Shown here piece after piece: positions 47,001 through 55,060 of a stretch of DNA of 64,000 bases. The notes under the pieces were generated by a model, which saw nothing but the letters and a program-made list of their open reading frames with translations, searched no databases and had not been told where the DNA came from. Location: assembly GCA_002746415.1 (NCBI GenBank), contig NVXD01000003.1, positions 124,001-188,000 of the forward strand, read 5' to 3'. A program made the translations under genes and the position numbers. How positions within the stretch are numbered: the first letter of the stretch is position 1; every line of letters starts with the position of its first letter. The stretch is from Flavobacteriaceae bacterium. Lineage in GTDB: Bacteria > Bacteroidota > Bacteroidia > Flavobacteriales > Flavobacteriaceae.

Positions 47001-47808
47001 CTTCAGACGTAACTACGGCATTTTCGATATCAGCAATAGACTTAACATAGCCCAAGCCACGCACCAAATATTCGACTTTATTTATTTCTAAAGTCTGAGC
47101 ACCTATGTCTTTATTGCTTTCCTTTACAGCTTTTACAACCTGCTGCAAACCTATATTGTATTGACGCATTAATTCTGGGTTGACATCTACTTGATATTCC
47201 TGAACATAACCACCAATGGAGGCTACTTCCGAAACTCCGCTTGCAGAAGACAGCGCATATTTTACATAATAATCTTGAATACTTCGCAGCTCGTGTAAAT
47301 CCCATCCGCCTGTAACATTACCGTTTTCATCGCGACCTTCAAGCGTGTACCAAAATATTTGTCCTAAACCTGTTGCATCTGGACCCAAAGCTGGATTTAC
47401 GTCATTTGGTAACAAACCACTAGGGAGAGAATTTAGTTTCTCAAGAATTCGACTACGACTCCAATAAAATTCTATACCCTCTTCAAAAATGATATAGATA
47501 CTAGAAAAGCCAAACATTGAAGAACTTCTGATTGTTTTTACTCCTGGAATACCTAACAACGATGTTGTTAATGGATATGTAATTTGGTCTTCAATATCTT
47601 GTGGAGAACGACCATCCCATTTCGTAAATACAATTTGTTGATTTTCTCCTATATCTGGAATAGCGTCCACCTTTACGGGGTTACTTGGTAAAAAACCTAT
47701 ATCCCAATTAAAAGGTGCGTGAATTGTTCCCCATCCTATAAAAAGGACGAGCATTAAAACTGCAACGAGTTTGTTTTCTATAAGAAATTTTATGCTTTTA
47801 TTTAGCAT
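44095..47808 (-). CDS. cusA: CusA/CzcA-type heavy-metal RND efflux pump
   Basis: A 1237-residue heavy-metal-efflux RND protein. Helix 1 precedes DIGENQQIVFTKWDGRSPQD, which is typical of the CzcA/CusA group; the helix-4 segment GIAIAIGTMVDVGVILSENI holds the proton-relay Asp; the C-terminal half repeats this layout (LFGIATDDGVVMATYLNQ). It is about 190 residues longer than E. coli CusA because of extra hydrophobic segments between helices 6 and 7 (from about INSIVILLGIIAIIYGYWLG), a feature of Bacteroidota pumps. It takes metal, probably Cu(I)/Ag(I), from the periplasm and passes it to the TolC channel. First large gene of the cluster. Confidence 0.93.
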   Translation of the reverse strand: MLNKSIKFLIENKLVAVLMLVLFIGWGTIHAPFNWDIGFLPSNPVKVDAIPDIGENQQIVFTKWDGRSPQDIEDQITYPLTTSLLGIPGVKTIRSSSMFGFSSIYIIFEEGIEFYWSRSRILEKLNSLPSGLLPNDVNPALGPDATGLGQIFWYTLEGRDENGNVTGGWDLHELRSIQDYYVKYALSSASGVSEVASIGGYVQEYQVDVNPELMRQYNIGLQQVVKAVKESNKDIGAQTLEINKVEYLVRGLGYVKSIADIENAVVTSEDYTSIKIKDIAKVSLGPATRRGILDKEGAEVVGAVVVARYGANPMEVINNVKEKIKELSTGLPLKVLSDGSTSQVTIVPFYDRTELIQETLGTLNEALTLEILITILVILIMVFNLRASVLISGLLPIAVLMVFIAMKIFNVDANIVALSGIAIAIGTMVDVGVILSENIIRHLDENKKKLPINTVVYNATTEVSGAILTAVLTTIISFIPVFTMIGAEGKLFRPLAYTKTFALTASLIVALFLIPPFAAYLFKKKSITKIKNYVINSIVILLGIIAIIYGYWLGLILVAFGVTSILKLNKKLSELRANLVNIVISALAIIFLLATYWRPLGVDKSIFWNLIFVGIICFGLLGVFTLFRRYYTRILQWALANKLAFLSIPTLIVIGGFFIMKNTGKEFMPSLNEGSFLLMPTSMPHSGVEENKRVLQQLDMAVASIPEIKTVVGKAGRTESALDPAPLSMYENVIQYKSEYMLNADGERQRYQVNDDGLFKLKDGRFIANPNNSNQDAVLYSAIVRAQLIEDDSGEFYRNWRPQINSPDDIWKEIVKVTKLPGVTSAPKLQPIETRLVMLQTGMRAPMGIKVKGQDLKQIEAFGIQLEGILKQAEGVKSEAVFADRIVGKPYLLIDIDREKIARYGISIQDVQDVLKVAVGGMVLTQTVEGRERYGVRVRYPRELRTNPDDLKQIYVPVEKGSPVPLSELASIRYEQGPQAIKSEDTFLVGYVLFDKLDGFAEVSVVENAQTLIQQKIDSGELIVPKGINYKFTGTYENQLRAEETLSVVVPLALLIIFLILYFQFRSVATSLMVFTGIAVAFAGGFIMIWLYGQGWFLNFSFFGENLRDLFQMHTINLSVAVWVGFIALFGIATDDGVVMATYLNQTFERNTPVTKQEIRASVVEAGEKRIRPCLMTTATTILALLPVLTSTGRGSDIMIPMAIPSFGGMVIALITLFIVPVLYSWKQEVQLKKVMK

Positions 47809-47917
47809 TGGCTTTGATAATTAAACAATTAGACATTAGTGTTAAGAAAACACCGAATACAAGAAATTATCCTAATGGAAAAACATCCATTGGATAAAAA
47901 AGTCTACTGTTTACTAA

Positions 47918-48331
47918 TCAAATTAAATAAGTCTCGTCAAACTTATAGATTTGTTTGACGACAAGGGGAGGGACGTATTCTCTATATAAAGCTACATTTT
48001 CTTCTAAGCCTTCAAAAAGGTTGATGTAAGTATAAACAAATGATGCAACAAATAATTGTTGGTCAAAAGTTAGTGTGTCAAAAGACAGTTGTAACTCGCT
48101 TTGACCGTCAATAACAAAATGTTCATCGGAACAACAATCTTTCACCTTTATAGAGCAATCTACAATTGAAGGCTTTTGCATTTCCATTCCACAAGATTTC
48201 ACTTTGTGAAAGATTGCAGTATCAACTAACGTATCTCCACAATAATGCATATCAACAGTAAATGACATTGTAGAAAAAAGGACTACAATTGCCATTAAAA
48301 AGGATGATATTTTAGAAAATATTTGCTTCAT
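47918..48331 (-). CDS. HYC_CC_PP family protein
   Basis: A 137-residue protein with a signal peptide or N-terminal anchor (SSFLMAIVVLFSTMSFTV). It shows all three motifs behind the family name: MHYCG, VKDCCSDEH and EYVPPL. Family members are short cysteine-rich proteins of Bacteroidota and usually sit next to CusA/CzcA-type pumps, as here, where it is the first gene of the leftward cluster, 109 bases before the RND gene. A role as a periplasmic metal-binding chaperone fits but is unproven. Confidence 0.88.
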   Translation of the reverse strand: MKQIFSKISSFLMAIVVLFSTMSFTVDMHYCGDTLVDTAIFHKVKSCGMEMQKPSIVDCSIKVKDCCSDEHFVIDGQSELQLSFDTLTFDQQLFVASFVYTYINLFEGLEENVALYREYVPPLVVKQIYKFDETYLI

Positions 48332-48491
48332 TGGTACCGCAAAGTTATAATAATTAACGAATTTTTATTAAAAGAATTGTTAAATGAGATTTATTGATGC
48401 TGAAATTAAGGGGTTCTTTTTCTTGTTAATTTACTAATTTTTCATGTTGTCCTAAATGGTTTGATTAGAATTGTCCTAATATATTACTCCA

Positions 48492-48573
48492 TCAAAATAG
48501 CATAAAGAATGATTCTATTTTTTCTTATAAATATTGTTAAGACCAAAAAATGTTGTGCTTAAACAAAAAAAGC
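48492..48573. repeat. 82-bp direct repeat, left copy
   Basis: This stretch matches 52335-52416 at 76 of 82 positions with no gap, from TCAAAATAGCA to CAAAAAAAGC. The two copies bracket a 3.76-kb interval holding the sulfatase/GH78 gene. The copy also contains the last codons and stop (48559-48561) of the leftward small secreted ORF. See the right copy for its relation to tRNA-Leu. Confidence 0.9.
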
Positions 48574-48708
48574 AACTTGTACATCCTTTTCTTCAAAGAC
48601 ATTTTTTTTATCGATAATGGATGCCGTCGGTTTAGGGGTATGGGCTTTTGCAGCTAACCCAGATGTTATCAGTAGAACAATTAGTGATAGTATTAATTTA
48701 ATTTTCAT
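48559..48708 (-). CDS. Short secreted ORF (49 aa), possibly a truncated gene
   Basis: Starts 43 bases after the stop of the sulfatase/GH78 gene in the same direction. The 49-residue product begins with a good signal peptide (MKIKLILSLIVLLITSGLAA) and goes on KAHTPKPTASIIDKKNVFEE, then KDVQVAFFV before a TAA that lies inside the left 82-bp repeat. Large secreted glycan enzymes of Bacteroidota often start with such a signal followed by NVFEEKDG-x-V, so this may be the first 40 codons of such a gene cut off at the repeat boundary. A genuine short peptide is the alternative. Confidence 0.55.
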   Translation of the reverse strand: MKIKLILSLIVLLITSGLAAKAHTPKPTASIIDKKNVFEEKDVQVAFFV

Positions 48709-48751
48709 TTGCTACTATTGATTATGATGTGGACGGGAATTCAATTCTTTT

Positions 48752-51700
48752 CTAAAAGGAATTAATCTTTAATTGAATTGTATGTTTCCCCGGTGAAAGT
48801 CGAATGGATTCAAAAGCAGATGGAACTTTTGTCCCATTATGAATTAAATCTTTTCCTTCTAAACCATTCAATGAAAATTCGGCTACCATATTTCCTGGTA
48901 TTTCAATTTCATAGGTTTGTAACCTTTCACCATTGTAGGTGTACTTCCCTTTGATTGTTCCTCGCACCGTAGGCACTGCAATAGTACTAGACTTTAAACT
49001 ACTCATTTGAGGCTTTATCGTTGCAATTCCAAAACCAGGTGTTCTAGGTTTAATACCCCATAACCCTCTAGGTATTGCATTTGCAGGTACCGCTCCCCAA
49101 GCATGGTTCCAATCTAAATTCGTTTTATGCTTTATATCCCAAGCTTCTAAAGTTATCGTAGAACCAATACGAATCATATTATACCAACTTCTTTCGGCTT
49201 TACTTGTCAACAATTCTAAGGCATAGTCTTGTTCTCCAGCATTGTACAGACCATCCATTAAGAATTGCGACCCATAAACACTACAAGCCATTCCTCGTGA
49301 TTTCACAAAATCAACCACAGACTCAAAATGCTCTTCGGGTACCAACCCAAAAGCCAATGGCATCATATTAGCATGTAAGGATGCATGGTCTGTGCCAATT
49401 CCATCAACATAAATGCCTTTTTCTCTATCGAACATTAGCTCATTAACCGCCTTTTTTGCTTTAGCAGCTCTTAATTGAAAATCTAATACCTCTTGTGTCT
49501 TGCCAAGGATTTGAGCAAATTCTGCCATGATTCTCATGTTCTCATAGAAGAAGGCATTAATAACCGTACTATAAGGCTTAAACACAAAACCATCGCGTTC
49601 TCCCTTATTTCCGCTTCCCTGAAAATTAGCCGATGGCCAATCTACTATATCGGTTAATGCTTGTTTATAACCAGGTTTAAAACCGAGCTTATACATAAAT
49701 TCTTCATCTACTTTTGTTGATGTGATTAAGCCATCTTCATTCGCTAATTCATAAAGTGTTTTATGCCTTAATTGCTCATAATATCTTTCGATAAGCTCTG
49801 TATTTCCGGTATACATATAATCTGCATAAATTAATAACGCTACATGTTGTTGCCACTCGGTTGGCCATGTTGGATGCTCCATAAAATACTCTATGGTTCG
49901 TCTTGCCATAGCAAACTCCCTATCGGTTGTATAATGGCTTAACTGATTTAAGTAAGCATCAGCCTCATATGGGATACGCTCTCTATCTCCATCAACATAT
50001 AGACCGTTGAAGGTCGTTGCTTTAATAGAGTACTTACATAAATCCCAAACTTGGTTTAAAATATCATTATCACTCTCAAAACTACTCGCTTCTTCATCCC
50101 AATAGCTAAAATGTGCCAATTGTTCAAAATCATCTGCTTTTAAAGGTTCTTGTGCACCTTCTACCTCGGCATATCTAAAGGGTAATAATACAGGGAACCC
50201 ATGCGGTAATGCAATAGCCTTATTTGCCAGCGTATTTCTTTTATCTGGTTTTATTTGAATTTGATATGCTGTTTTTCCCGGTGTTACATCCACTTTAACC
50301 TCTTGGTATCGAATATGGCTTTTTTTGAAAGGTTCTCTATTGATGTTTTCTCCTTCTAACTGCTCTCCTACTCTTATAGTTAAAGTGTGAGGTTCTTTTG
50401 CTTCATATTTGAAATCTAGCGTTGCAAATGCATCTTTACCAAAATCCATAAAATAAAAATCGCCTCTATTTCTAAATGCAACAGGTTTAATTTTTTCAAT
50501 ATTGAATTTATTTTCTGTTGAAATGATATAACTATTGCTTTTACCTGTAGTGAATTTTTGTGCTTCGGAATAATCAACCAGTCTGTTTTCTTCTTCCCAA
50601 ATTCTTACTTTCCAGTAGTATGTTTTTCCTGCTTCTAGCGATTTCCCTTCGTACTCCACGTCTGTTGATGCCGAAGAACGAACTTGACCACTATCCCATA
50701 TATCACCCTTATTAGCATCAATACTTACTTTGTTAGAAGCTATCAGTATTTGGTATGCCGATTGGAATTTTGATGCTACCGGAACGGTCCACCCAAATTC
50801 TGGTTGTAAATCAAACACTTCAACTTCGGTTTCAGGTTCTCTTATAAGCTCCACAGTTAAATCGGTTGGAGCGGACCTATACACGTTACTGTTTTCTTTA
50901 ATTAATGCATCAAGCTTGGCTCTTAACTTATCTGCAACCACTGTATACTTTTTCTTTCCTATTAAGTTTTTAATCTCTTGTGGGTCTTTCTTTAAATTAT
51001 AAAGCTCCTCAATGGTTTTATCATTAACGTATCTAAAATATTTCCATTCTTTGGTACGTACGCCTTCACTTGGTGGAATTTCACTAAAATCCCAAATGTG
51101 CTCTATTAAAATGGTATCTCTATTAATCGTATTAGTTTCTTGCTTCACTATGGGCAACAAACTTTTTCCTTGCCAAGTATCCGGAGCTTTTACTCCTGCT
51201 ATATCAGCTATTGTTTGCGGCACATCAATATTTAGTACCATATCATCAACATCTTGATGTTTATTCACTCTAGGATCGAAAACTATTAAGGGAACTCGAA
51301 TTGAATTATCATACATTAACCATTTTCCAGCGAATTGACGTTCTCCTAAAAAATAACCATTATCACCCATTACAATGATAACAGTGTTTTTATCTAGCCC
51401 TTTTGTTTTTAATTTTTCTCGAATTTTTTTTATCTCTAAGTCGATTCCCGAAATCATTCTATAATAGCCCTTTAGGCTGTGTTGGTATTTTTCAGGGGTA
51501 TCGTAACGCCATGTCCAACGCAATCTATTAAAACCATCCCTGACGATTTTAGGTTGTGCTTCAAAATACTTATCGTCTCCGAGCACAGGTCCGGGAATAG
51601 TACTATTTGCAAGTAAGGTATCGGTCGTGTTTTGCCAAAAGTATTGCTTAACCGCACCATCATGCGCATGAGGTGCACTAAAGCTAAGGGATAAACAAAA

Positions 51701-52285
51701 TGGTTCTTCATTTGAAGCATTCTTATCAATAAAGTCGAGTGCCTTTTGACCTGTATATCGAGTCAGGTGTACCGTATCTTTACCTAAGGTTTTGTAATAG
51801 TAACCTCTTCTATCCTTAAAACGGTTGTTTCTGTCGTAGGATTCGTATTCATCGAATTGCTTGTCCAAATCATCATAACGCACCCCATATTTCCCGTAAA
51901 ACCCAGTGTAATAGCCATTATTTTTTAACAACATGGGATACGAATTTGCCATATATTCCTCACGAATATTTCCTGTTTGAAAATTAAAATTATGGGCTCG
52001 CTCATACAAACCTGTCAAAATACTCGCTCTACTTGCCGCACAAATCGGAGTGGTAACTATCGCTGTTTTAAAATAGGTGCCTTCCTTGGCCAATTTGTCC
52101 ATTTCGGGGGTAGAAATAAGTTCATTTCCGGCATAGCCCAAAGCATCAAAACGTTGGTCATCAGTAAGGATGAAAATGATATTGGGTTTTTGGGTTTGTT
52201 GTTCTTGGGCTTTTAGCGGAAGTATGCAAACATATAAAAGGATTACAACTAAAATTCTCATTTTTGTAAATTTGTTATTTGCCAA
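48752..52285 (-). CDS. Sulfatase (S1) / alpha-L-rhamnosidase (GH78) fusion, ulvan type
   Basis: A 1177-residue secreted protein (signal peptide to about residue 27; ATG at 52285, with MRILVV at 52261 as alternative). Residues about 33-465 form a type I sulfatase: [17 protein letters not shown] (metal Asp42/43) and the maturation motif [11 protein letters not shown], where Cys82 becomes formylglycine. Residues about 480-600 look like a fibronectin-like/rhamnosidase N-domain, and about 600-1177 a GH78 alpha-L-rhamnosidase with [19 protein letters not shown] (about 767-785) and [20 protein letters not shown]. The same S1-GH78 pairing is known from the ulvan locus of Formosa agariphila, where it frees sulfated rhamnose units. 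It lies between two 82-bp direct repeats. Confidence 0.93.
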   Translation of the reverse strand: MANNKFTKMRILVVILLYVCILPLKAQEQQTQKPNIIFILTDDQRFDALGYAGNELISTPEMDKLAKEGTYFKTAIVTTPICAASRASILTGLYERAHNFNFQTGNIREEYMANSYPMLLKNNGYYTGFYGKYGVRYDDLDKQFDEYESYDRNNRFKDRRGYYYKTLGKDTVHLTRYTGQKALDFIDKNASNEEPFCLSLSFSAPHAHDGAVKQYFWQNTTDTLLANSTIPGPVLGDDKYFEAQPKIVRDGFNRLRWTWRYDTPEKYQHSLKGYYRMISGIDLEIKKIREKLKTKGLDKNTVIIVMGDNGYFLGERQFAGKWLMYDNSIRVPLIVFDPRVNKHQDVDDMVLNIDVPQTIADIAGVKAPDTWQGKSLLPIVKQETNTINRDTILIEHIWDFSEIPPSEGVRTKEWKYFRYVNDKTIEELYNLKKDPQEIKNLIGKKKYTVVADKLRAKLDALIKENSNVYRSAPTDLTVELIREPETEVEVFDLQPEFGWTVPVASKFQSAYQILIASNKVSIDANKGDIWDSGQVRSSASTDVEYEGKSLEAGKTYYWKVRIWEEENRLVDYSEAQKFTTGKSNSYIISTENKFNIEKIKPVAFRNRGDFYFMDFGKDAFATLDFKYEAKEPHTLTIRVGEQLEGENINREPFKKSHIRYQEVKVDVTPGKTAYQIQIKPDKRNTLANKAIALPHGFPVLLPFRYAEVEGAQEPLKADDFEQLAHFSYWDEEASSFESDNDILNQVWDLCKYSIKATTFNGLYVDGDRERIPYEADAYLNQLSHYTTDREFAMARRTIEYFMEHPTWPTEWQQHVALLIYADYMYTGNTELIERYYEQLRHKTLYELANEDGLITSTKVDEEFMYKLGFKPGYKQALTDIVDWPSANFQGSGNKGERDGFVFKPYSTVINAFFYENMRIMAEFAQILGKTQEVLDFQLRAAKAKKAVNELMFDREKGIYVDGIGTDHASLHANMMPLAFGLVPEEHFESVVDFVKSRGMACSVYGSQFLMDGLYNAGEQDYALELLTSKAERSWYNMIRIGSTITLEAWDIKHKTNLDWNHAWGAVPANAIPRGLWGIKPRTPGFGIATIKPQMSSLKSSTIAVPTVRGTIKGKYTYNGERLQTYEIEIPGNMVAEFSLNGLEGKDLIHNGTKVPSAFESIRLSPGKHTIQLKINSF

Positions 52286-52334
52286 GTTAGGTTTTCATTT
52301 AAAAACCTAAATATAAGGCAGAATGAAAAAGATT

Positions 52335-52416
52335 TCAAAATAGCACAAAGTATAATTCTATTTTTGCTTATAAATATTGTTAAGAACAAAAAATGTTGTG
52401 CTTGAACAAAAAAAGC
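52335..52416. repeat. 82-bp direct repeat, right copy, downstream of tRNA-Leu
   Basis: Matches 48492-48573 at 76 of 82 positions, ungapped. Its right end is the T-tract and first stem bases of the tRNA-Leu terminator (52408-52435), so this copy belongs to the tRNA-Leu downstream region. The left copy has the T-tract but lacks the hairpin. It begins 50 bases before the sulfatase/GH78 start, so it may also hold that gene's promoter region. Confidence 0.9.
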
Positions 52417-52435
52417 CCCTCATTTCTGAAGAGCT
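52408..52435 (-). terminator. Intrinsic terminator of tRNA-Leu
   Basis: On the minus strand AGCTCTTCA and TGAGGGGCT pair over nine positions (two G-T pairs) with loop GAAA, followed by seven T residues. It starts 36 bases after the tRNA-Leu 3' end and is the natural stop for it. Confidence 0.8.
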
Positions 52436-52470
52436 TTCTAATAAGGCTTGCATTGAGCAAAGCCTAAATG

Positions 52471-52552
52471 TACAGGCGGAGAGACTCGAACTCTCACACC
52501 GCAAGGCACTAGATCCTAAGTCTAGCGTGTCTACCAATTCCACCACGCCTGC
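52471..52552 (-). tRNA. tRNA-Leu (anticodon UAG)
   Basis: Minus-strand fold: acceptor GCAGGCG with CGCCTGT, D arm TGGTGGAATTGGTAGACAC, anticodon stem CTAGA/TCTAG with loop CTTAGGA (anticodon TAG, reading CTA), a long class II variable arm (TGCCTTGCGGTGTG) and T arm GAGAG-TTCGAGT-CTCTC. Discriminator A; CCA is not encoded. The 82-bp repeat begins 55 bases beyond its 3' end. Confidence 0.96.
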
Positions 52553-52662
52553 ATCTGTCCTCCTGATAGCTATCAGGATTTCGGGATGCAAATATAAAGC
52601 AAAATTTCAATTTAAAAATGCTTTTTTTGACACTAATTATTCTGAAACGTCGTATTTCAATT

Positions 52663-53634
52663 TCATTCTCTTTTATATTGCAACATCCAATCATAAATAG
52701 AGACATCAAATTTATCATACTCATTAGCATCTGCCGGCAAGTTCTTATAGGTATTCGTCCAGGCATTGTGAGCCGTTCCCTTATACACGGTTAGTTTGGC
52801 TTTCACCTCTGGATTTAATTGATTAATTGCATTTACCATGGGTACAGAACCAAAATTATCAAATGCATTTACCAAAGGATCATCTGCTCCATGAAAGGCC
52901 CATATAGGCACCTTGGCTAAATTTTCAATCAAATGTGCACCACCAGATGCGCTGATAGGAACTATCGCCGCTGCATAACTCTCTTCTCCCATTTCTCCTG
53001 CATAAAACCAAGAACCGCCACCACCCAGACTTAAACCGGTAACATAAATTCTATTTGTATTGATTTGATAATTGTCAATAACATATGTAATGAATTCATG
53101 GATTTTATTCGTAGGCCAGTAGGTGAAATTTAATTGAGGAGAAACCACAACAAAAGGGTAGGAAGGATCCCAATTATTGCTTCTTATCAAGCGGGGAGGT
53201 CCCCAAGACAAAACCTTATCCAACTCGGAAGGGTCATTGCTACTGTCGCCTCTTTCTCCCCATCCATGCATGAAAATTATAAGTGGGTACTCGGGCCCAT
53301 CATTGGTATAGCCACTAGGGGTGTATACATAATGACCAAAATAAGCTTCCGTAGTGCCTAAAGGAAAAGCTGTATGCGTTCCTCCTGTATCTTTCGGCAG
53401 ATGATCCAAATCACTAGCATCTATTATGATCTCTGTCTCTACCAAAATGGGGTCGGGTTCATCTATGATTTGGCTAGAATTATCTCCCTTTGTTTCGGGA
53501 TTATTTGGTTTTGAACAGGCGATTATCATGGAAAAAAAACCTATCCCCACCAAAAAAACCATTCTTCTAAGGCTGTTAACTATAAGGGTCACAAAATCAT
53601 TAGGGTACGACCAAAAAAACGTAAAATAATTCAT
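52663..53634 (-). CDS. Secreted esterase/lipoprotein of the alpha/beta-hydrolase fold
   Basis: A 323-residue protein with an alpha/beta-hydrolase domain: oxyanion region IIFMHGWGERGD, nucleophile in YVTGLSLGGGGSW (G-x-S-x-G), acid in WAFHGADDPLV and histidine in KGTAHNAWTN. Such proteins are annotated as phospholipase/carboxylesterase or prolyl oligopeptidase-like; some are acetyl-xylan or feruloyl esterases in glycan loci. The N-terminus contains a lipobox-like stretch FFSMIIAC, which would fit a start near 53562 or a GTG upstream of it; the ATG at 53634 gives a longer signal. It is transcribed towards tRNA-Leu and stands alone. Confidence 0.82.
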   Translation of the reverse strand: MNYFTFFWSYPNDFVTLIVNSLRRMVFLVGIGFFSMIIACSKPNNPETKGDNSSQIIDEPDPILVETEIIIDASDLDHLPKDTGGTHTAFPLGTTEAYFGHYVYTPSGYTNDGPEYPLIIFMHGWGERGDSSNDPSELDKVLSWGPPRLIRSNNWDPSYPFVVVSPQLNFTYWPTNKIHEFITYVIDNYQINTNRIYVTGLSLGGGGSWFYAGEMGEESYAAAIVPISASGGAHLIENLAKVPIWAFHGADDPLVNAFDNFGSVPMVNAINQLNPEVKAKLTVYKGTAHNAWTNTYKNLPADANEYDKFDVSIYDWMLQYKRE

Positions 53635-53801
53635 ATTTTAAATAACTTATATTGCAATAGTAACGCATTTAAACAATGATTCGGTTCGAATGTACCCATT
53701 CGTACGAAATCCGATATCCAAAGTATTCTTTATAACCAATGGCTTTCTAATTTGGTCTTGGTGTTTTCCAGTTTTAATTGATAAGAAAGCCAAACTACAG
53801 T

Positions 53802-54899
53802 ATGACTTTTATCCCCATTGAAATATTTATACTCATAGGCATCGCCCAAGGATTATTTCTAATCATTGGTTTATCAGGAATCCGTAAAAAGAATAAAACG
53901 GCCAATGATTATCTCATTGCATTTTTAATTGTCACAACACTTCTTTTACTGGCCCGATTGAGATTCACAAGAGGTCTAGACGCAGACTACATGAGATTAG
54001 GACGATTAATTGATGTTGTATTCTTTATGTATTGTCCACTTTTATACGGGTACCTAAAACAGGTAACGTACAAGGGTAAATATAGCATGCACAAGATTCA
54101 TTTCATTCCTTTGATAATCAGTTTATTAATAGGAATATATTTCGTTATTCTCCCAATAGATGTATATCTGCAAATGCTATCTAAAGGACAGCTAGAGTTG
54201 TATTTTATTCTAACCGAACTGGCAATGACCCTATTAAACTTCACTTATTTAATACTGTCTTTTAGACACTTAAAAAAATATGAACAAAACGAGAAACATT
54301 TGCTATCCTTCCGGCAAAGTAATGTCACCTACTTAAAGGTGTATCTATGGTCTATAACCTTATGCATATTATGCTGGTTATGTGTTTTAGCAAATAACCT
54401 ATTCTTCAAAACCAATATGGGGATAATCAATTATGGAACCATTTGGATAGGTATGAGTTTTAGCACCTATATTATTGCCTATTATAGTCTTATACATTCC
54501 AAAATCTTTCAGTTTGAAAATGAAAAAGACAATACCATTACTAATAGGCTTTTGCCACAAGATATTGAACATCTCCAAGCCAAACTTGATGCGCTTATGT
54601 CCAAGGAGGACATTTACCTTGATCCAAAACTTACCCTACAAGACTTCTCAAAAAAAATCAAAGCCTCAAGCAATGACGTTTCTTGGTTTTTGAATACCAT
54701 TTTAGATAAAAGTTTTTATAACTATATCAATCAATTTCGCATCAAAGCGTTTGTAAGAAAGCTTGAACGAAATGAGCATAAAACTCAAACCATTCTTGCG
54801 CTTTCCATGGAAGTGGGCTTTAACTCAAAATCAACCTTTAACAAAGCCTTCAAACTTGAAATGAATGAGACACCGAGCCACTATATCAAAAAGCTATAA
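53802..54899 (+). CDS. Membrane-anchored AraC-type regulator
   Basis: From the ATG at 53802, 365 residues. The first about 230 residues form seven or so membrane helices (IEIFILIGIAQGLFLIIGLS, LIAFLIVTTLLLLARL, LIISLLIGIYFVILPIDVYL ...), then a short linker and a C-terminal AraC domain from about 265 (LTLQDFSKKIKASSNDVSWF ... TQTILALSMEVGFNSKSTFN). This is the 7TM-HTH_18 layout found in Bacteroidota. It may respond to a membrane-soluble or periplasmic signal. It is divergent from the esterase gene and could regulate it. Confidence 0.88.
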   Translation: MTFIPIEIFILIGIAQGLFLIIGLSGIRKKNKTANDYLIAFLIVTTLLLLARLRFTRGLDADYMRLGRLIDVVFFMYCPLLYGYLKQVTYKGKYSMHKIHFIPLIISLLIGIYFVILPIDVYLQMLSKGQLELYFILTELAMTLLNFTYLILSFRHLKKYEQNEKHLLSFRQSNVTYLKVYLWSITLCILCWLCVLANNLFFKTNMGIINYGTIWIGMSFSTYIIAYYSLIHSKIFQFENEKDNTITNRLLPQDIEHLQAKLDALMSKEDIYLDPKLTLQDFSKKIKASSNDVSWFLNTILDKSFYNYINQFRIKAFVRKLERNEHKTQTILALSMEVGFNSKSTFNKAFKLEMNETPSHYIKKL

Positions 54900-55060
54900 A
54901 ATTTAATTTCTTAAAGTTGTTTGAATGTGCCCAAAAGGTCTATTTCTTCCTCTATTTAGTATGAGACATATAAATAACTTGACCTAGGCCAAAAAGATTC
55001 AAAAAAGTACAATTTATTTAACAATCCTTTTTAGTAATTTTAGCGCTCATATATATATTC

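Noticed and set aside
36030-48331. Metal cluster as an island integrated at tRNA-Arg
   Set aside because: The cluster lies on the 5' side of the tRNA, whereas integration normally uses the 3' end. No repeat of the tRNA 3' end and no integrase were found near the cluster.
52509-52766. 85-codon frame over tRNA-Leu and the end of the esterase gene
   Set aside because: It crosses a tRNA gene in full and has no coding evidence.
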